Shown: positions 32,015-39,376 of the stretch, one piece after another
Layout of the letters: each line of letters starts with the position of its first letter
Position numbering within the stretch: position 1 is the first letter of the stretch
NCBI RefSeq assembly: GCF_018257575.1
Contig: NZ_JAERJP010000028.1
Coordinates: 1 to 39,376, forward strand
Length of the DNA: 39,376 nt
Direction: 5' to 3'
DNA from: Tatumella sp. JGM91
GTDB taxonomy: Bacteria; Pseudomonadota; Gammaproteobacteria; Enterobacterales; Enterobacteriaceae
Translations under genes and position numbers: made by a program
The notes under the pieces: generated by a model
Told to the model about the DNA's origin: nothing
The model's database searches: none
What the model saw: the letters and a program-made list of their open reading frames with translations, nothing else

Positions 32015-32599
32015 ATGAAAATGAAATCTCTTATAATTGGTGTCCTCTCGGCTCTGTCTTTGACAGTTTCTATGGCTCATGCAGCTACAATAGTAGTAAA
32101 TGGCGGAACTGTGCATTTTAAAGGTGAAGTTGTTGATGCTGCCTGTGCAGTGGATGCAGGATCGGTTAATCAGACTGTACAATTGGGTCAGGTTAAAGCA
32201 AGTACCCTGGGTGCTCAGGGTGAGACAAGCAGTGCTGTAGGTTTCAATATTCAATTAGACGACTGTGATATCACTACTGCGACCAAAGCATCAATCGCCT
32301 TTGCTGGAGTGACTGCAACCAGTACTACTACAGACTCTACTGGCGCTGCTACTTCTACTGCTTACCCTGATGTACTGGCACTGCAAAGCTCATCAGCAGG
32401 CTCTGCAGCCAATGTTGGTATTCAGATCCTTGATAGCACTGGTTCAGCTCTGAAACTTGACGGAGCGAGTTTCAGCACTACCAAAACACTGGTTAATGGT
32501 ACTAACATCCTGCCATTCCAGGCTCGTTATTATGCTCTGGGTGAAGCAAAAGCGGGTACTGCTAACGCAGATGCTACCTTCCAGGTTCAGTACCAGTAA
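32015..32599 (+). CDS. fimA: Type 1 fimbrial major subunit (FimA pilin)
   Basis: A 194-residue pilin with a signal peptide cut after AHA (residue 23). The subunit has the conserved Cys44-Cys84 pair, the [26 protein letters not shown] block almost identical to E. coli FimA, and the C-terminal donor-strand-recognition end [12 protein letters not shown]. It is about 12 residues longer than the E. coli protein, because the loop at residues 99-119 is expanded with Ser and Thr ([20 protein letters not shown]). It forms the helical rod and is assembled through FimC and FimD. It is the first gene of fimAICDFGH; AAGG stands about 9 bases from the ATG. Confidence 0.95.
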   Translation: MKMKSLIIGVLSALSLTVSMAHAATIVVNGGTVHFKGEVVDAACAVDAGSVNQTVQLGQVKASTLGAQGETSSAVGFNIQLDDCDITTATKASIAFAGVTATSTTTDSTGAATSTAYPDVLALQSSSAGSAANVGIQILDSTGSALKLDGASFSTTKTLVNGTNILPFQARYYALGEAKAGTANADATFQVQYQ

Positions 32600-32674
32600 G
32601 AATATACATCGGATATTTCCATATCCGGGACCAGGGAGGGTTCGTTTTAATTTTCCTGATACAGAGAATATGAT

Positions 32675-33211
32675 ATGTGGAAAACAGGATTATTTTTACT
32701 GTTGACTATTACCTGGCAATCGATGGCATCGCCGATTAATACTGTCAGTCTGACTGGCGGGTTGATGAAATTTAAGGGTGAAATTTTGTCGAATACCTGC
32801 GTTGTTGATGATGGCGATCGTTATCTGACAGTGGCGATGGGGCAAGTGAGTAATAATAAATTTTCACATGCCGGTGATGACTCCGATGCCGTGCCGTTTT
32901 CTCTGCATTTTAAGTACTGTACCCAAAGCGTCAGTAGAAATATGAATGTTGTCTTTCGTGGTGTAGCTGACCAGGGTAACCCTGATTTACTGGCTATTGA
33001 ACAAGGGGGAAATGTAGCCAAAGGAATCGGTATTGCTCTGTTTGATGAGCAGGGAAATATAATTCCAATTAATAGCGGAAAACTACCGATCAGAGTCAAT
33101 AACTCTGGTCCATTAACCCTGAATCTCATTGCAAAGTATCGGGCGACCTCAACACAGATAAGCGGAGGAGTTGCAAATGCTCAGGCGTGGTTTTCTTTAA
33201 CTTATCAGTAG
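32675..33211 (+). CDS. fimI: Fimbrial minor protein FimI
   Basis: A 178-residue fimbrial subunit-like protein (E. coli FimI 179) with a signal peptide (MWKTGLFLLLTITWQSMA). The Cys pair TCVVDD / KYCTQS and the end IAKYRATSTQISGGVANAQAWFSLTYQ match FimI closely. In E. coli FimI is needed for normal piliation and has been proposed to end or anchor rod growth. It lies 75 bases after fimA, at the same operon position as in E. coli. Confidence 0.9.
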   Translation: MWKTGLFLLLTITWQSMASPINTVSLTGGLMKFKGEILSNTCVVDDGDRYLTVAMGQVSNNKFSHAGDDSDAVPFSLHFKYCTQSVSRNMNVVFRGVADQGNPDLLAIEQGGNVAKGIGIALFDEQGNIIPINSGKLPIRVNNSGPLTLNLIAKYRATSTQISGGVANAQAWFSLTYQ

Positions 33212-33276
33212 TTTAACTATAATAAAAATGTAGAATTATTAATTTATACTTAAATTTATTGATGAAGGAGTATGTA

Positions 33277-33978
33277 GTGATCCAACTTATCCGTAAAAAA
33301 ATGCTCGGTTTGGCATTGATGGCTGTGGCTACTTTTGGTGTCGCTAGCCAGGTTCAGGCAGGTGTTGCACTAGGTGCAACTCGTGTAGTTTATCCCTCTG
33401 ATCAAAAGCAAGTGACATTAGGCATCAGCAATAATGATGAAAAAAGCACGTATCTTATTCAGTCATGGATAGAAAATTCTACTGGTGAAAAAGAGAGCCG
33501 GTTTGTTATCACACCCCCACTTTTCGTTATTAATGGTAAAAAAGAAAATACACTAAGAATTATTGATGGAACCAACCAAACCCTTCCCCGAGACAGAGAG
33601 ACACTCTTTTGGGTAAATGTGAAAGCAATTCCTTCTATGAATAAGTCTCAGCAATCACAGAATACCTTACAGTTGGCAATCATTAGTCGTATAAAGCTTT
33701 TTTATCGACCAATTGGATTGAGCATGCCTCCGGAAACAGCTCCTGGAAAATTGCGTTTTCATAAGTCGGGTTCTCAGTTGATCCTAATCAACCCTACACC
33801 TTATTACCTCACAGTGACATCGTTGATGGCTGGTAATAAGGAGTTAGCGAATACGATGGTACCACCAATGGGTAACATTTCTGTGCCTCTGCTGCCTGGT
33901 TCTGGTGAATCGATTACTTATCAGACAATTAATGACTTTGGTGCCTTAACTCCAGTCACTAAAGGGATTTTTCAGTAA
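33277..33978 (+). CDS. fimC: Periplasmic fimbrial chaperone FimC
   Basis: A 233-residue PapD-type chaperone with two Ig-like domains. After the signal peptide (ending QVQA) the mature start GVALGATRVVYPSDQKQVTLGI is nearly that of E. coli FimC, as are NDEKSTYLIQSWIEN, PPLFVINGKKENTLRI, FWVNVKAIPSM and LINPTPYYLTVT. I chose the GTG at 33277, since AAGGAG stands 6 bases upstream (33265-33270). The ATG at 33262 would have that Shine-Dalgarno inside its own reading frame. It folds subunits by donor-strand complementation and hands them to FimD. Confidence 0.94.
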   Translation: MIQLIRKKMLGLALMAVATFGVASQVQAGVALGATRVVYPSDQKQVTLGISNNDEKSTYLIQSWIENSTGEKESRFVITPPLFVINGKKENTLRIIDGTNQTLPRDRETLFWVNVKAIPSMNKSQQSQNTLQLAIISRIKLFYRPIGLSMPPETAPGKLRFHKSGSQLILINPTPYYLTVTSLMAGNKELANTMVPPMGNISVPLLPGSGESITYQTINDFGALTPVTKGIFQ

Positions 33979-34062
33979 TCTGCGCCGTCTAAATGATACC
34001 GGTTGATCATAATATAGATAGCCGGGTCATTAAATGTGATTTAATACGGGACCACTTAACTA

Positions 34063-36654
34063 ATGGCCTTATCAGCAAAAAGTATGACTGAGCGGTATTT
34101 ATCCGTTACGCCATTGGCACTGTTTCTGACGCTGTTTTGTCAGCTACCAGCCCATGCTGACGTCTATTTTAACCCTCGATTCTTGTCAAATGATCCTGGG
34201 GCTGTTGCTGATTTGTCTCAGTTTGAAAGTGGTCTTGAAGCTCCACCAGGTAAATACCGTGTGGATATTTACCTGAATAATGGATTTATGACCACAAAGA
34301 CGGTCGATTTTAAATTAAGTGCTGATAAAAAATCATTAGATCCTTGTATTAGCCAAAGTCAGCTTTCAGAAATGGGAGTGAGCGTTCTTTCTATCCCTGG
34401 TATTGCTGCCATGGCGAAAGACTCCTGTATTCCCTTTAGTATGGTAAATAAAGATGCCACCAGCCAATTTGATGCGGGTAAACAACGTCTGGATCTAAGC
34501 ATTCCGCAGGCTTTGATGCGAAGTCAGGCTCATGGTTATATTCCTCCGGAGTTATGGGATAACGGAATTACAGCGGGTTTACTTAATTATACCTTTACTG
34601 GGAATAATGCTCATACTCCGGGGAGTAGTACCAATAATTATGCTTACCTCAATTTGCAAAGTGGCTTTAACTGGGGGGGCTGGCGGCTAAGAGATAACTC
34701 TACCTGGAGCTATAATGATGGGGATAACTTCCATGAAAACAAATGGAAGCATGTAAATACCTACCTTGAACGCGATATCGTTCCTCTTAAAGGACGTCTG
34801 ACGTTGGGAGATAGTTATACTCCTGGTGATATATTCGATAGCCTTAATTTCAGAGGGGTACAGGTTGCTTCTGATGACAGTATGTTACCGAATAGCCAGC
34901 AGGGATTCGCCCCCGTTATTCATGGTATTGCACGCGGTACAGCAAAAGTTACCGTCAGGCAAAATGGTTTTGATATATATCAAATCACTGTTCCTCCAGG
35001 ACCTTTTACCATTAATGATCTTAATTCCAGTGGAAACAGTGGAGATTTGAGGGTCATAATCACTGAGGCCGATGGATCAACACAGTCATTCATAGTTCCT
35101 TATGCCTCTGTTCCTATGTTACAGCGTGAAGGACGAATTAAATATGCGTTCACCGGAGGAAAATACCGGAGTGGTAATTCAGGACAGGATACACCCGAAT
35201 TTGCTCAGGGGACATTACTCTGGGGACTTCCGGCCGGGTTCACTTTATTTGGCGGAACCCAGCAGTCTGACAAGTATCATGCTTATAACTTTGGTCTTGG
35301 GACGAATCTTGGGGTACTGGGGGCGATTTCTGTCGATGCGACCCAGGCTAATTCAACCCTGACTGATAATAGTAGCCACCAGGGGCAATCTTATCGTTTC
35401 CTCTATAACAAATCGCTACAGGATACAGGCACTAACTTACAGCTGGTTGGATACCGTTATTCAACCAAGGGCTACTATTCGTTTGCAGATACGACCTGGC
35501 AGAGGATGAGCGGTTATACCGTGCAGACAGAAGATGGTCCGCTACAGGTCAAACCCACTTATAGTGACTTCTACAATTTATCATATAGTAAACGTGGACG
35601 AGTTCAGGCTACGATTACTCAACAGGTAGGCAAAACCTCGACATTATATTTAACGGGAAGCCAGCAAACCTATTGGGGGACAAGTAAAGACGACCTTCAG
35701 TTACAGATGGGTTATAGCAGTGCTATCAGGGATATTACTTTCAGTGTGAATTACACCCTGAATAAAAATGCCTGGCAGCAAGGTACTGATCAGGTCTTAG
35801 CCTTTAATATTAATATTCCATTTAGTCACTGGATGCGCTCAGATAACCAGAGTGTATGGAATCAGTCGAATGTAACCTATAGTTCATCCAGTGATCTTAA
35901 AGGGCAGTCGACTAATCAGGTTGGCGTCTACGGAACCTTATTACAGGATAATAATCTGAGTTATAACGTGCAGACAGGATATACCGGAGGTGGTAACGCT
36001 GATTCAGGGACAACTAATACCGCCTCTCTGTATTACCGCGGCGCTTATGGGAATGCAAATATTGGTTACAGCAGCAGTGATGGTTACAAACAGGTTTATT
36101 ATGGATTAAGTGGTGGCGTATTAGCGCATGCAAATGGTATTACTTTAAGTCAGCCGCTCAATGATACTGTGGTTTTAATAAAAGCACCTGGTGCGGGCCA
36201 CGTATCGGTTGAGAATCAGACTGGAGTAACAACTGACTGGCGTGGTTATGCTGTACAGCCTTATGCCATGGATTACCGGGAAAATCGGGTAGCATTAGAT
36301 ACTAATACGCTGGCCAATAACGTCGACCTGGATGATGCCGTCGTTAGTGTCGTCCCTACGCATGGTGCAGTCGTCCGTGCTGACTTTAAAACGCATGTCG
36401 GACTTAAAGTGATTATGACTCTGAAACATCAAGGTAAACCTGTTCCTTTTGGTTCGACAGCGACTCTTCAGGGTGGTGATTCAGGCAGTATTGTAGGTGA
36501 TAGCGGGCAGGTGTATCTTTCCGGATTACCTGTGACAGGAAAAATTAATGTGCATTGGGGTGATACTGAAGCCGATCAATGTACGGTTACTTATCATTTA
36601 CCAGAATCCAGTCGGAATCAGGCGCTAAGTTATGCATCAGCTGATTGTCAGTAA
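34063..36654 (+). CDS. fimD: Outer-membrane fimbrial usher FimD
   Basis: An 863-residue usher (E. coli 878). After the signal peptide (ending PAHA) come the N-terminal chaperone-binding domain (DVYFNPRFLSNDPGAVADLSQFE), the 24-strand beta-barrel with its plug (GIARGTAKVTVRQNGFDIY, PPGPFTINDLN), and C-terminal domains (KAPGAGHVSVENQTGV, ATLQGGDSGSIVGDSGQVYLSGLP) with the C-terminal Cys pair ending ADCQ. It secretes and polymerises fimbrial subunits. The Shine-Dalgarno is poor at both the ATG 34063 and the in-frame ATG 34084, so the precise start is uncertain. Confidence 0.96.
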   Translation: MALSAKSMTERYLSVTPLALFLTLFCQLPAHADVYFNPRFLSNDPGAVADLSQFESGLEAPPGKYRVDIYLNNGFMTTKTVDFKLSADKKSLDPCISQSQLSEMGVSVLSIPGIAAMAKDSCIPFSMVNKDATSQFDAGKQRLDLSIPQALMRSQAHGYIPPELWDNGITAGLLNYTFTGNNAHTPGSSTNNYAYLNLQSGFNWGGWRLRDNSTWSYNDGDNFHENKWKHVNTYLERDIVPLKGRLTLGDSYTPGDIFDSLNFRGVQVASDDSMLPNSQQGFAPVIHGIARGTAKVTVRQNGFDIYQITVPPGPFTINDLNSSGNSGDLRVIITEADGSTQSFIVPYASVPMLQREGRIKYAFTGGKYRSGNSGQDTPEFAQGTLLWGLPAGFTLFGGTQQSDKYHAYNFGLGTNLGVLGAISVDATQANSTLTDNSSHQGQSYRFLYNKSLQDTGTNLQLVGYRYSTKGYYSFADTTWQRMSGYTVQTEDGPLQVKPTYSDFYNLSYSKRGRVQATITQQVGKTSTLYLTGSQQTYWGTSKDDLQLQMGYSSAIRDITFSVNYTLNKNAWQQGTDQVLAFNINIPFSHWMRSDNQSVWNQSNVTYSSSSDLKGQSTNQVGVYGTLLQDNNLSYNVQTGYTGGGNADSGTTNTASLYYRGAYGNANIGYSSSDGYKQVYYGLSGGVLAHANGITLSQPLNDTVVLIKAPGAGHVSVENQTGVTTDWRGYAVQPYAMDYRENRVALDTNTLANNVDLDDAVVSVVPTHGAVVRADFKTHVGLKVIMTLKHQGKPVPFGSTATLQGGDSGSIVGDSGQVYLSGLPVTGKINVHWGDTEADQCTVTYHLPESSRNQALSYASADCQ

Positions 36655-36678
36655 CGTTAGAAGCAGCAGGGGATAATA

Positions 36679-37209
36679 ATGAAAAAATATTTACAGCTGA
36701 TCGCTTTAACTACGGTGATAACAGACCCTTTCAGTTTTGCTGCTGACAGCACTATTACAATCACGGGAAATGTCCGAGATAACACTTGTGTGTTATCCAC
36801 GGGGTCGCAGAATCTGACGGTTAATCTGATGAGTTATTCGTTAAAACAATTTCCTGAGAAAGGGGCTTCATCAGCAGTGGTTCCTTTTACACTCAATTTT
36901 TCTGCCTGCGGGAGTTCGGCGACAGCAGTAAAAATTGGATTTACAGGAACTGCTGATACTAATAACAACTCTCTTCTGAAAATAGATTCCGGAGATAGTA
37001 CGGATGCAGCCGGTCTTGGCGTAGAAATCCTCGATTCAGATCAAAATATGGTGCCGATCAATCAGAGTCAGGATGATCTGACTTGGAACAATCTAACCAG
37101 TGGGCAGCAAAATTCAGTAAATTTCTATGCCAGGATGGTGTCTACTACTTCATCTGTAACGGCAGGTACGGTGAGTGCCTCAGCAACAATTACCCTGGAA
37201 TTTGAGTAG
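36679..37209 (+). CDS. fimF: Fimbrial tip adaptor FimF
   Basis: A 176-residue minor pilin, the same length as E. coli FimF. The mature N-terminus ADSTITITGNVRDNTCVL is the donor strand and first beta strand. The segments AVKIGFTGTADTNNNSLL and the end VNFYARMVSTTSSVTAGTVSASATITLEFE align well with FimF. It links the rod (FimA) to FimG in the tip fibrillum. GGGGAT lies just upstream of the ATG, and it is followed 3 bases later by fimG. Confidence 0.92.
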   Translation: MKKYLQLIALTTVITDPFSFAADSTITITGNVRDNTCVLSTGSQNLTVNLMSYSLKQFPEKGASSAVVPFTLNFSACGSSATAVKIGFTGTADTNNNSLLKIDSGDSTDAAGLGVEILDSDQNMVPINQSQDDLTWNNLTSGQQNSVNFYARMVSTTSSVTAGTVSASATITLEFE

Positions 37210-37212
37210 GTA

Positions 37213-37719
37213 ATGGATAAAGTTATGAGAAAATTAATCGGAGGGGTGTGTGTTTTTTGTACGTGCCTGGCAGTGAGTGCCGCAGATGTCACAATTACGA
37301 TCAGCGGTAAAGTAGTTGCTAAACCTTGTACCATTGCCACGACTAACGCTAATGTGGCATTAGGAAATTTGCCTACCTTTTCATTCGTTAATGCAGGTTC
37401 AGCTTCTGACTGGAAAACAGTCACTCTTGATCTGACAAATTGTCCGATTGGTACCAGTAGTGTTAAAGCGACTTTCACCGGGACTTCTGATTCAACCGGA
37501 ACCTATTTTTCAAACCAGGGGACAGCGGGAAATATTGCTCTCCAGCTGGCGGATTCCAGCGGCAATAATTTAACTAATGGCGGTTCATTGACCAGTACTG
37601 TTAGTGACGCAACTTTATCTACTGCTTTTAATTTACAAGTCAGGGCTATTACCCCTGTAGGTAAAGTCACTCAGGGGACGATTCAATCGACAATTGATGT
37701 TACTTATACGTGGCAATAA
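37213..37719 (+). CDS. fimG: Fimbrial tip adaptor FimG
   Basis: A 168-residue minor pilin (E. coli 167). The mature N-terminal donor strand ADVTITISGKVVAKPCTIATTNA is nearly identical to E. coli FimG, which inserts into FimH. The end TQGTIQSTIDVTYTW is conserved. The start may be ATG 37213 or the in-frame ATG 37225 (MRKLIGG), which gives a more typical signal peptide. It joins FimF to the FimH adhesin. Confidence 0.92.
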   Translation: MDKVMRKLIGGVCVFCTCLAVSAADVTITISGKVVAKPCTIATTNANVALGNLPTFSFVNAGSASDWKTVTLDLTNCPIGTSSVKATFTGTSDSTGTYFSNQGTAGNIALQLADSSGNNLTNGGSLTSTVSDATLSTAFNLQVRAITPVGKVTQGTIQSTIDVTYTWQ

Positions 37720-37729
37720 TGGGATTAAG

Positions 37730-38659
37730 ATGAAAAGATTGTATTTTATAGTCACAAATATCATAGCCTTTTTTACTGTGATTTTATTGTCTATATCGGA
37801 TGCACAAGCTTTTACCTGTCAGGCTAGTGGAAAAAGTATAAGTGGCTCAGGTAGCGTTAATGTTTATGTCAATTTACAACCAACAGTCCAGGCCAATCAA
37901 AACCTTGTCGTGAATTTAGGTGACAGTATAAAATGTAAAAATGATTTGCCGTCATATTATAAAGACCCTATAAGGATTGGTGCATCTTCTGTATATAATG
38001 GTGTACTGGACAATTTTACAGGAAGTATTAGTTATTACGGTGAGTCTTATCCTTTCCCGACTACATCTGCGACTTCCTGGGTTCGTCACACATGGGGAAG
38101 CTATCAGCCCTGGCAGGCTATGCTTTATCTGACTGCGACCGGCGCTGCCGGGGGAGTTGTAATACAGAAAGGGACTCTGTTTGCTACTTTGAGGTTAGAA
38201 AAAAGTGAGTCTGAAAGTTCAGTATCTCAGACCATTATATGGAATTTATACGCCAATAATACAGTCACTGTTCCTACCGGAGGCTGCGATGTATCTTCAC
38301 GAGATGTGACAGTACAGCTACCTGATTATCCCGGCTCGGCAGCAGTTCCGCTGAGCATTAGCTGTCTTAACAATACAGCGCAGACCAAATCCCTCGCATA
38401 CTACCTTACCGGAACTACGGCCGATAATAGCAACGCTACAATATTCACTAATGTTTCATCGTCATCTCCTGCCAAAGGGGTCGGAGTACAACTATCCAAC
38501 AGTAATGGCCCTCTGACAACGAATAAAAATGTCTCTTTGGGCAAGGTTGGCTCTTCGCCAGTCAGTCTGGGGCTGACAGCTTCGTATGCACGTACCAGCG
38601 GTCAGGTTGTTGCTGGTAATGTAAAATCTATTGTGAATGTGACTTTTATTTATCAGTAG
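37730..38659 (+). CDS. fimH: Type 1 fimbrial tip adhesin FimH, with a diverged binding pocket
   Basis: A 309-residue two-domain adhesin (E. coli 300). The signal peptide ends at AQA, so the mature protein starts with Phe1, as in E. coli. The pilin domain (VPTGGCDVSSRDVTVQLPDYPGS to the C-terminal NVTFIYQ) is highly conserved. In the lectin domain, counterparts of E. coli Asn46, Asp47 and Asp54 are kept. The aligned pocket loop (E. coli residues 132-142) reads EKSESESSVSQ, replacing Gln133, Asn135, Asp140 and Phe142 with Lys, Glu, Val and Gln. Mannose binding is therefore doubtful. I start at ATG 37730, whose signal peptide matches; an in-frame TTG inside fimG at 37694 is rejected. Confidence 0.93.
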   Translation: MKRLYFIVTNIIAFFTVILLSISDAQAFTCQASGKSISGSGSVNVYVNLQPTVQANQNLVVNLGDSIKCKNDLPSYYKDPIRIGASSVYNGVLDNFTGSISYYGESYPFPTTSATSWVRHTWGSYQPWQAMLYLTATGAAGGVVIQKGTLFATLRLEKSESESSVSQTIIWNLYANNTVTVPTGGCDVSSRDVTVQLPDYPGSAAVPLSISCLNNTAQTKSLAYYLTGTTADNSNATIFTNVSSSSPAKGVGVQLSNSNGPLTTNKNVSLGKVGSSPVSLGLTASYARTSGQVVAGNVKSIVNVTFIYQ

Positions 38660-38682
38660 ATTCTGTCATTTTTTTCTGTTGT

Positions 38683-38708
38683 TCCCCGTTTCTGACGGGG
38701 ATTTTTTT
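38683..38708 (+). terminator. Rho-independent terminator of the fim operon
   Basis: A 6- to 7-bp stem (CCCCGT / ACGGGG) with a TTCTG loop followed by seven T residues, 24 bases after the fimH stop. Confidence 0.85.
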
Positions 38709-38769
38709 GTTTGGTCGTCGTGTCTGGCGTGAACTTTGCGTGAATTATTTTTTTGCCGGAGGGATGATT

Positions 38770-39306
38770 ATGGCTGTCAATGAACCAACGGTAATACGTT
38801 TTCTGTTGGCCTCCCGGCAGTGCGAACTTAACAGCCTGCGCTATTTGCTGGGCAGCGGCGAGTTGGTCGGTAAAGTCAGTATATTAATCCATCATCTGCA
38901 ACGGGAGCGGGGAGCCGTGCATCTGTATCTGTGCAGTGAGGGACCGCAGGCAGCAACAGAATTACGTGACAGAGAACAGGATGCGCTCGGTTCACAACAG
39001 GATGTTATACAGTTTCTGGAGAATACACAGATACCGGATCCCTCGCAGCCACAGGCCAGCCGGTTATTTAGTTGTGTGGCGAGGGTTATCTATGCGCTGG
39101 GAGTATTACAGGACACCCGCCAGCAAGTCACTGTCAGAGCAATCCCGCTGGTAAATGCGGCAGAGGGATTTAATGACGCTATCCGGCATTTATTGTCACT
39201 GGTCTTTACTGTTTCAGATCCCCCGGCAGATCCCGTAATCTCGCAGGCATTAATTGCGTTATTCAGTTTTATGCAGGGCAAAGAGCTGGCGGGACAGGAA
39301 CGGTAA
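38770..39306 (+). CDS. NIT (nitrate/nitrite-sensing) domain protein, probably a truncated NasR-like regulator
   Basis: A 178-residue, mostly helical protein. RQCELNSLRYLLGSGELVGKVSILIHHLQRERGAVHLYL resembles the N-terminal part of NIT domains in NasR, the nitrate-responsive antiterminator, where a QRERG motif lies in the first helices. NasR is about twice as long, with the NIT domain carried to about residue 300 and an RNA-binding ANTAR domain after it. Here the reading frame stops after GKELAGQER, within what I recall as a conserved NIT segment, and no ANTAR follows. GGAGGG lies 6-7 bases before ATG 38770, which is why I choose this start over an upstream in-frame ATG. No nitrate-assimilation genes are visible. 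Truncation by an insertion sequence is suspected. Confidence 0.6.
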   Translation: MAVNEPTVIRFLLASRQCELNSLRYLLGSGELVGKVSILIHHLQRERGAVHLYLCSEGPQAATELRDREQDALGSQQDVIQFLENTQIPDPSQPQASRLFSCVARVIYALGVLQDTRQQVTVRAIPLVNAAEGFNDAIRHLLSLVFTVSDPPADPVISQALIALFSFMQGKELAGQER

Positions 39307-39307
39307 G

Positions 39308-39376
39308 TGTCAAGGTAGTTGTCACCCCCGGTTAATTTAAGCCGCCTGTTTTTCCCGTTCCGGGTTCAACGTTACC
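39308..39376 (-). mobile_element. Possible end of an insertion sequence (partial)
   Basis: One base after the stop of the truncated NIT gene the sequence TGTCAAGGTAGTTGTCACCC begins, which looks like a terminal inverted repeat starting with TG. On the minus strand, entering from the right edge, a reading frame ends VTLNPEREKQAA then TAA (39337-39376), as expected for the C-terminus of a transposase running up to its terminal repeat. Only 69 bases are available, so the family cannot be named; this is a hypothesis. Confidence 0.3.

Overview
This window is a chromosomal replication-origin neighbourhood from a gamma-proteobacterium of the order Enterobacterales. The core proteins align almost residue for residue with my memory of the Escherichia coli ones, and the gene order is the E. 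coli oriC order: (rrn) - hsrA - rbsRKBCAD - kup - ravA - viaA - asnC - mioC - oriC - mnmG - rsmG - atpIBEFHAGDC - glmU - glmS. A few E. coli landmarks are missing (asnA, pst-phoU) and the accessory content differs. This suggests a relative such as the Erwinia/Pantoea/Tatumella group rather than Escherichia, but I cannot fix the genus.

Layout. (1) Bases 1-235 hold a leftward, stringent-type rrn P1 promoter, so an rRNA operon probably lies just outside the left edge. (2) 236-7523: an HsrA-type drug/proton antiporter converges on a leftward ribose operon (rbsD-A-C-B-K-R) with its RbsR operator, sigma-70 promoter and CRP half-site. rbsD carries one in-frame TGA at codon 17. (3) 7702-13371: the K+ uptake permease Kup, the RavA-ViaA ATPase/VWA pair, and AsnC without its usual partner asnA. 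(4) 13385-14403: the mioC promoter with DnaA boxes, mioC, and a complete oriC (DnaA boxes, IHF site, three 13-mers, dense GATC). (5) 14404-16972: mnmG and rsmG. (6) 16973-18563: an enlarged rsmG-atpI gap with a perfect CRP-type palindrome, an orphan double-glycine-leader microcin/class II bacteriocin-like gene and its terminator, an 11-bp triplet repeat and the atp promoter. (7) 18564-25593: the whole F1Fo ATP synthase operon. (8) 25747-29108: glmU-glmS for UDP-GlcNAc and glucosamine-6-P synthesis. (9) 29349-31336: a Kch-type potassium channel and a secreted phospholipase-D-family nuclease, where E. coli has pst. (10) 32015-38659: a complete, more AT-rich type 1 fimbrial operon fimAICDFGH, without visible fimB/fimE recombinases or an invertible switch. 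(11) 38770-39376: a nitrate-sensor (NIT) domain gene that ends prematurely beside what may be the end of an insertion sequence.

The core parts serve replication initiation (oriC, MioC), translation (MnmG, RsmG), energy (ATP synthase) and envelope precursors (GlmU/GlmS). The accessory parts serve sugar use, attachment and possibly competition. The points I would check first are the microcin-like gene, the FimH adhesin whose recalled mannose-contact loop is almost entirely replaced, the rbsD nonsense codon, the altered DnaA box R1, and the NIT/IS junction. All comparisons with E. coli are from memory, not from a database search.
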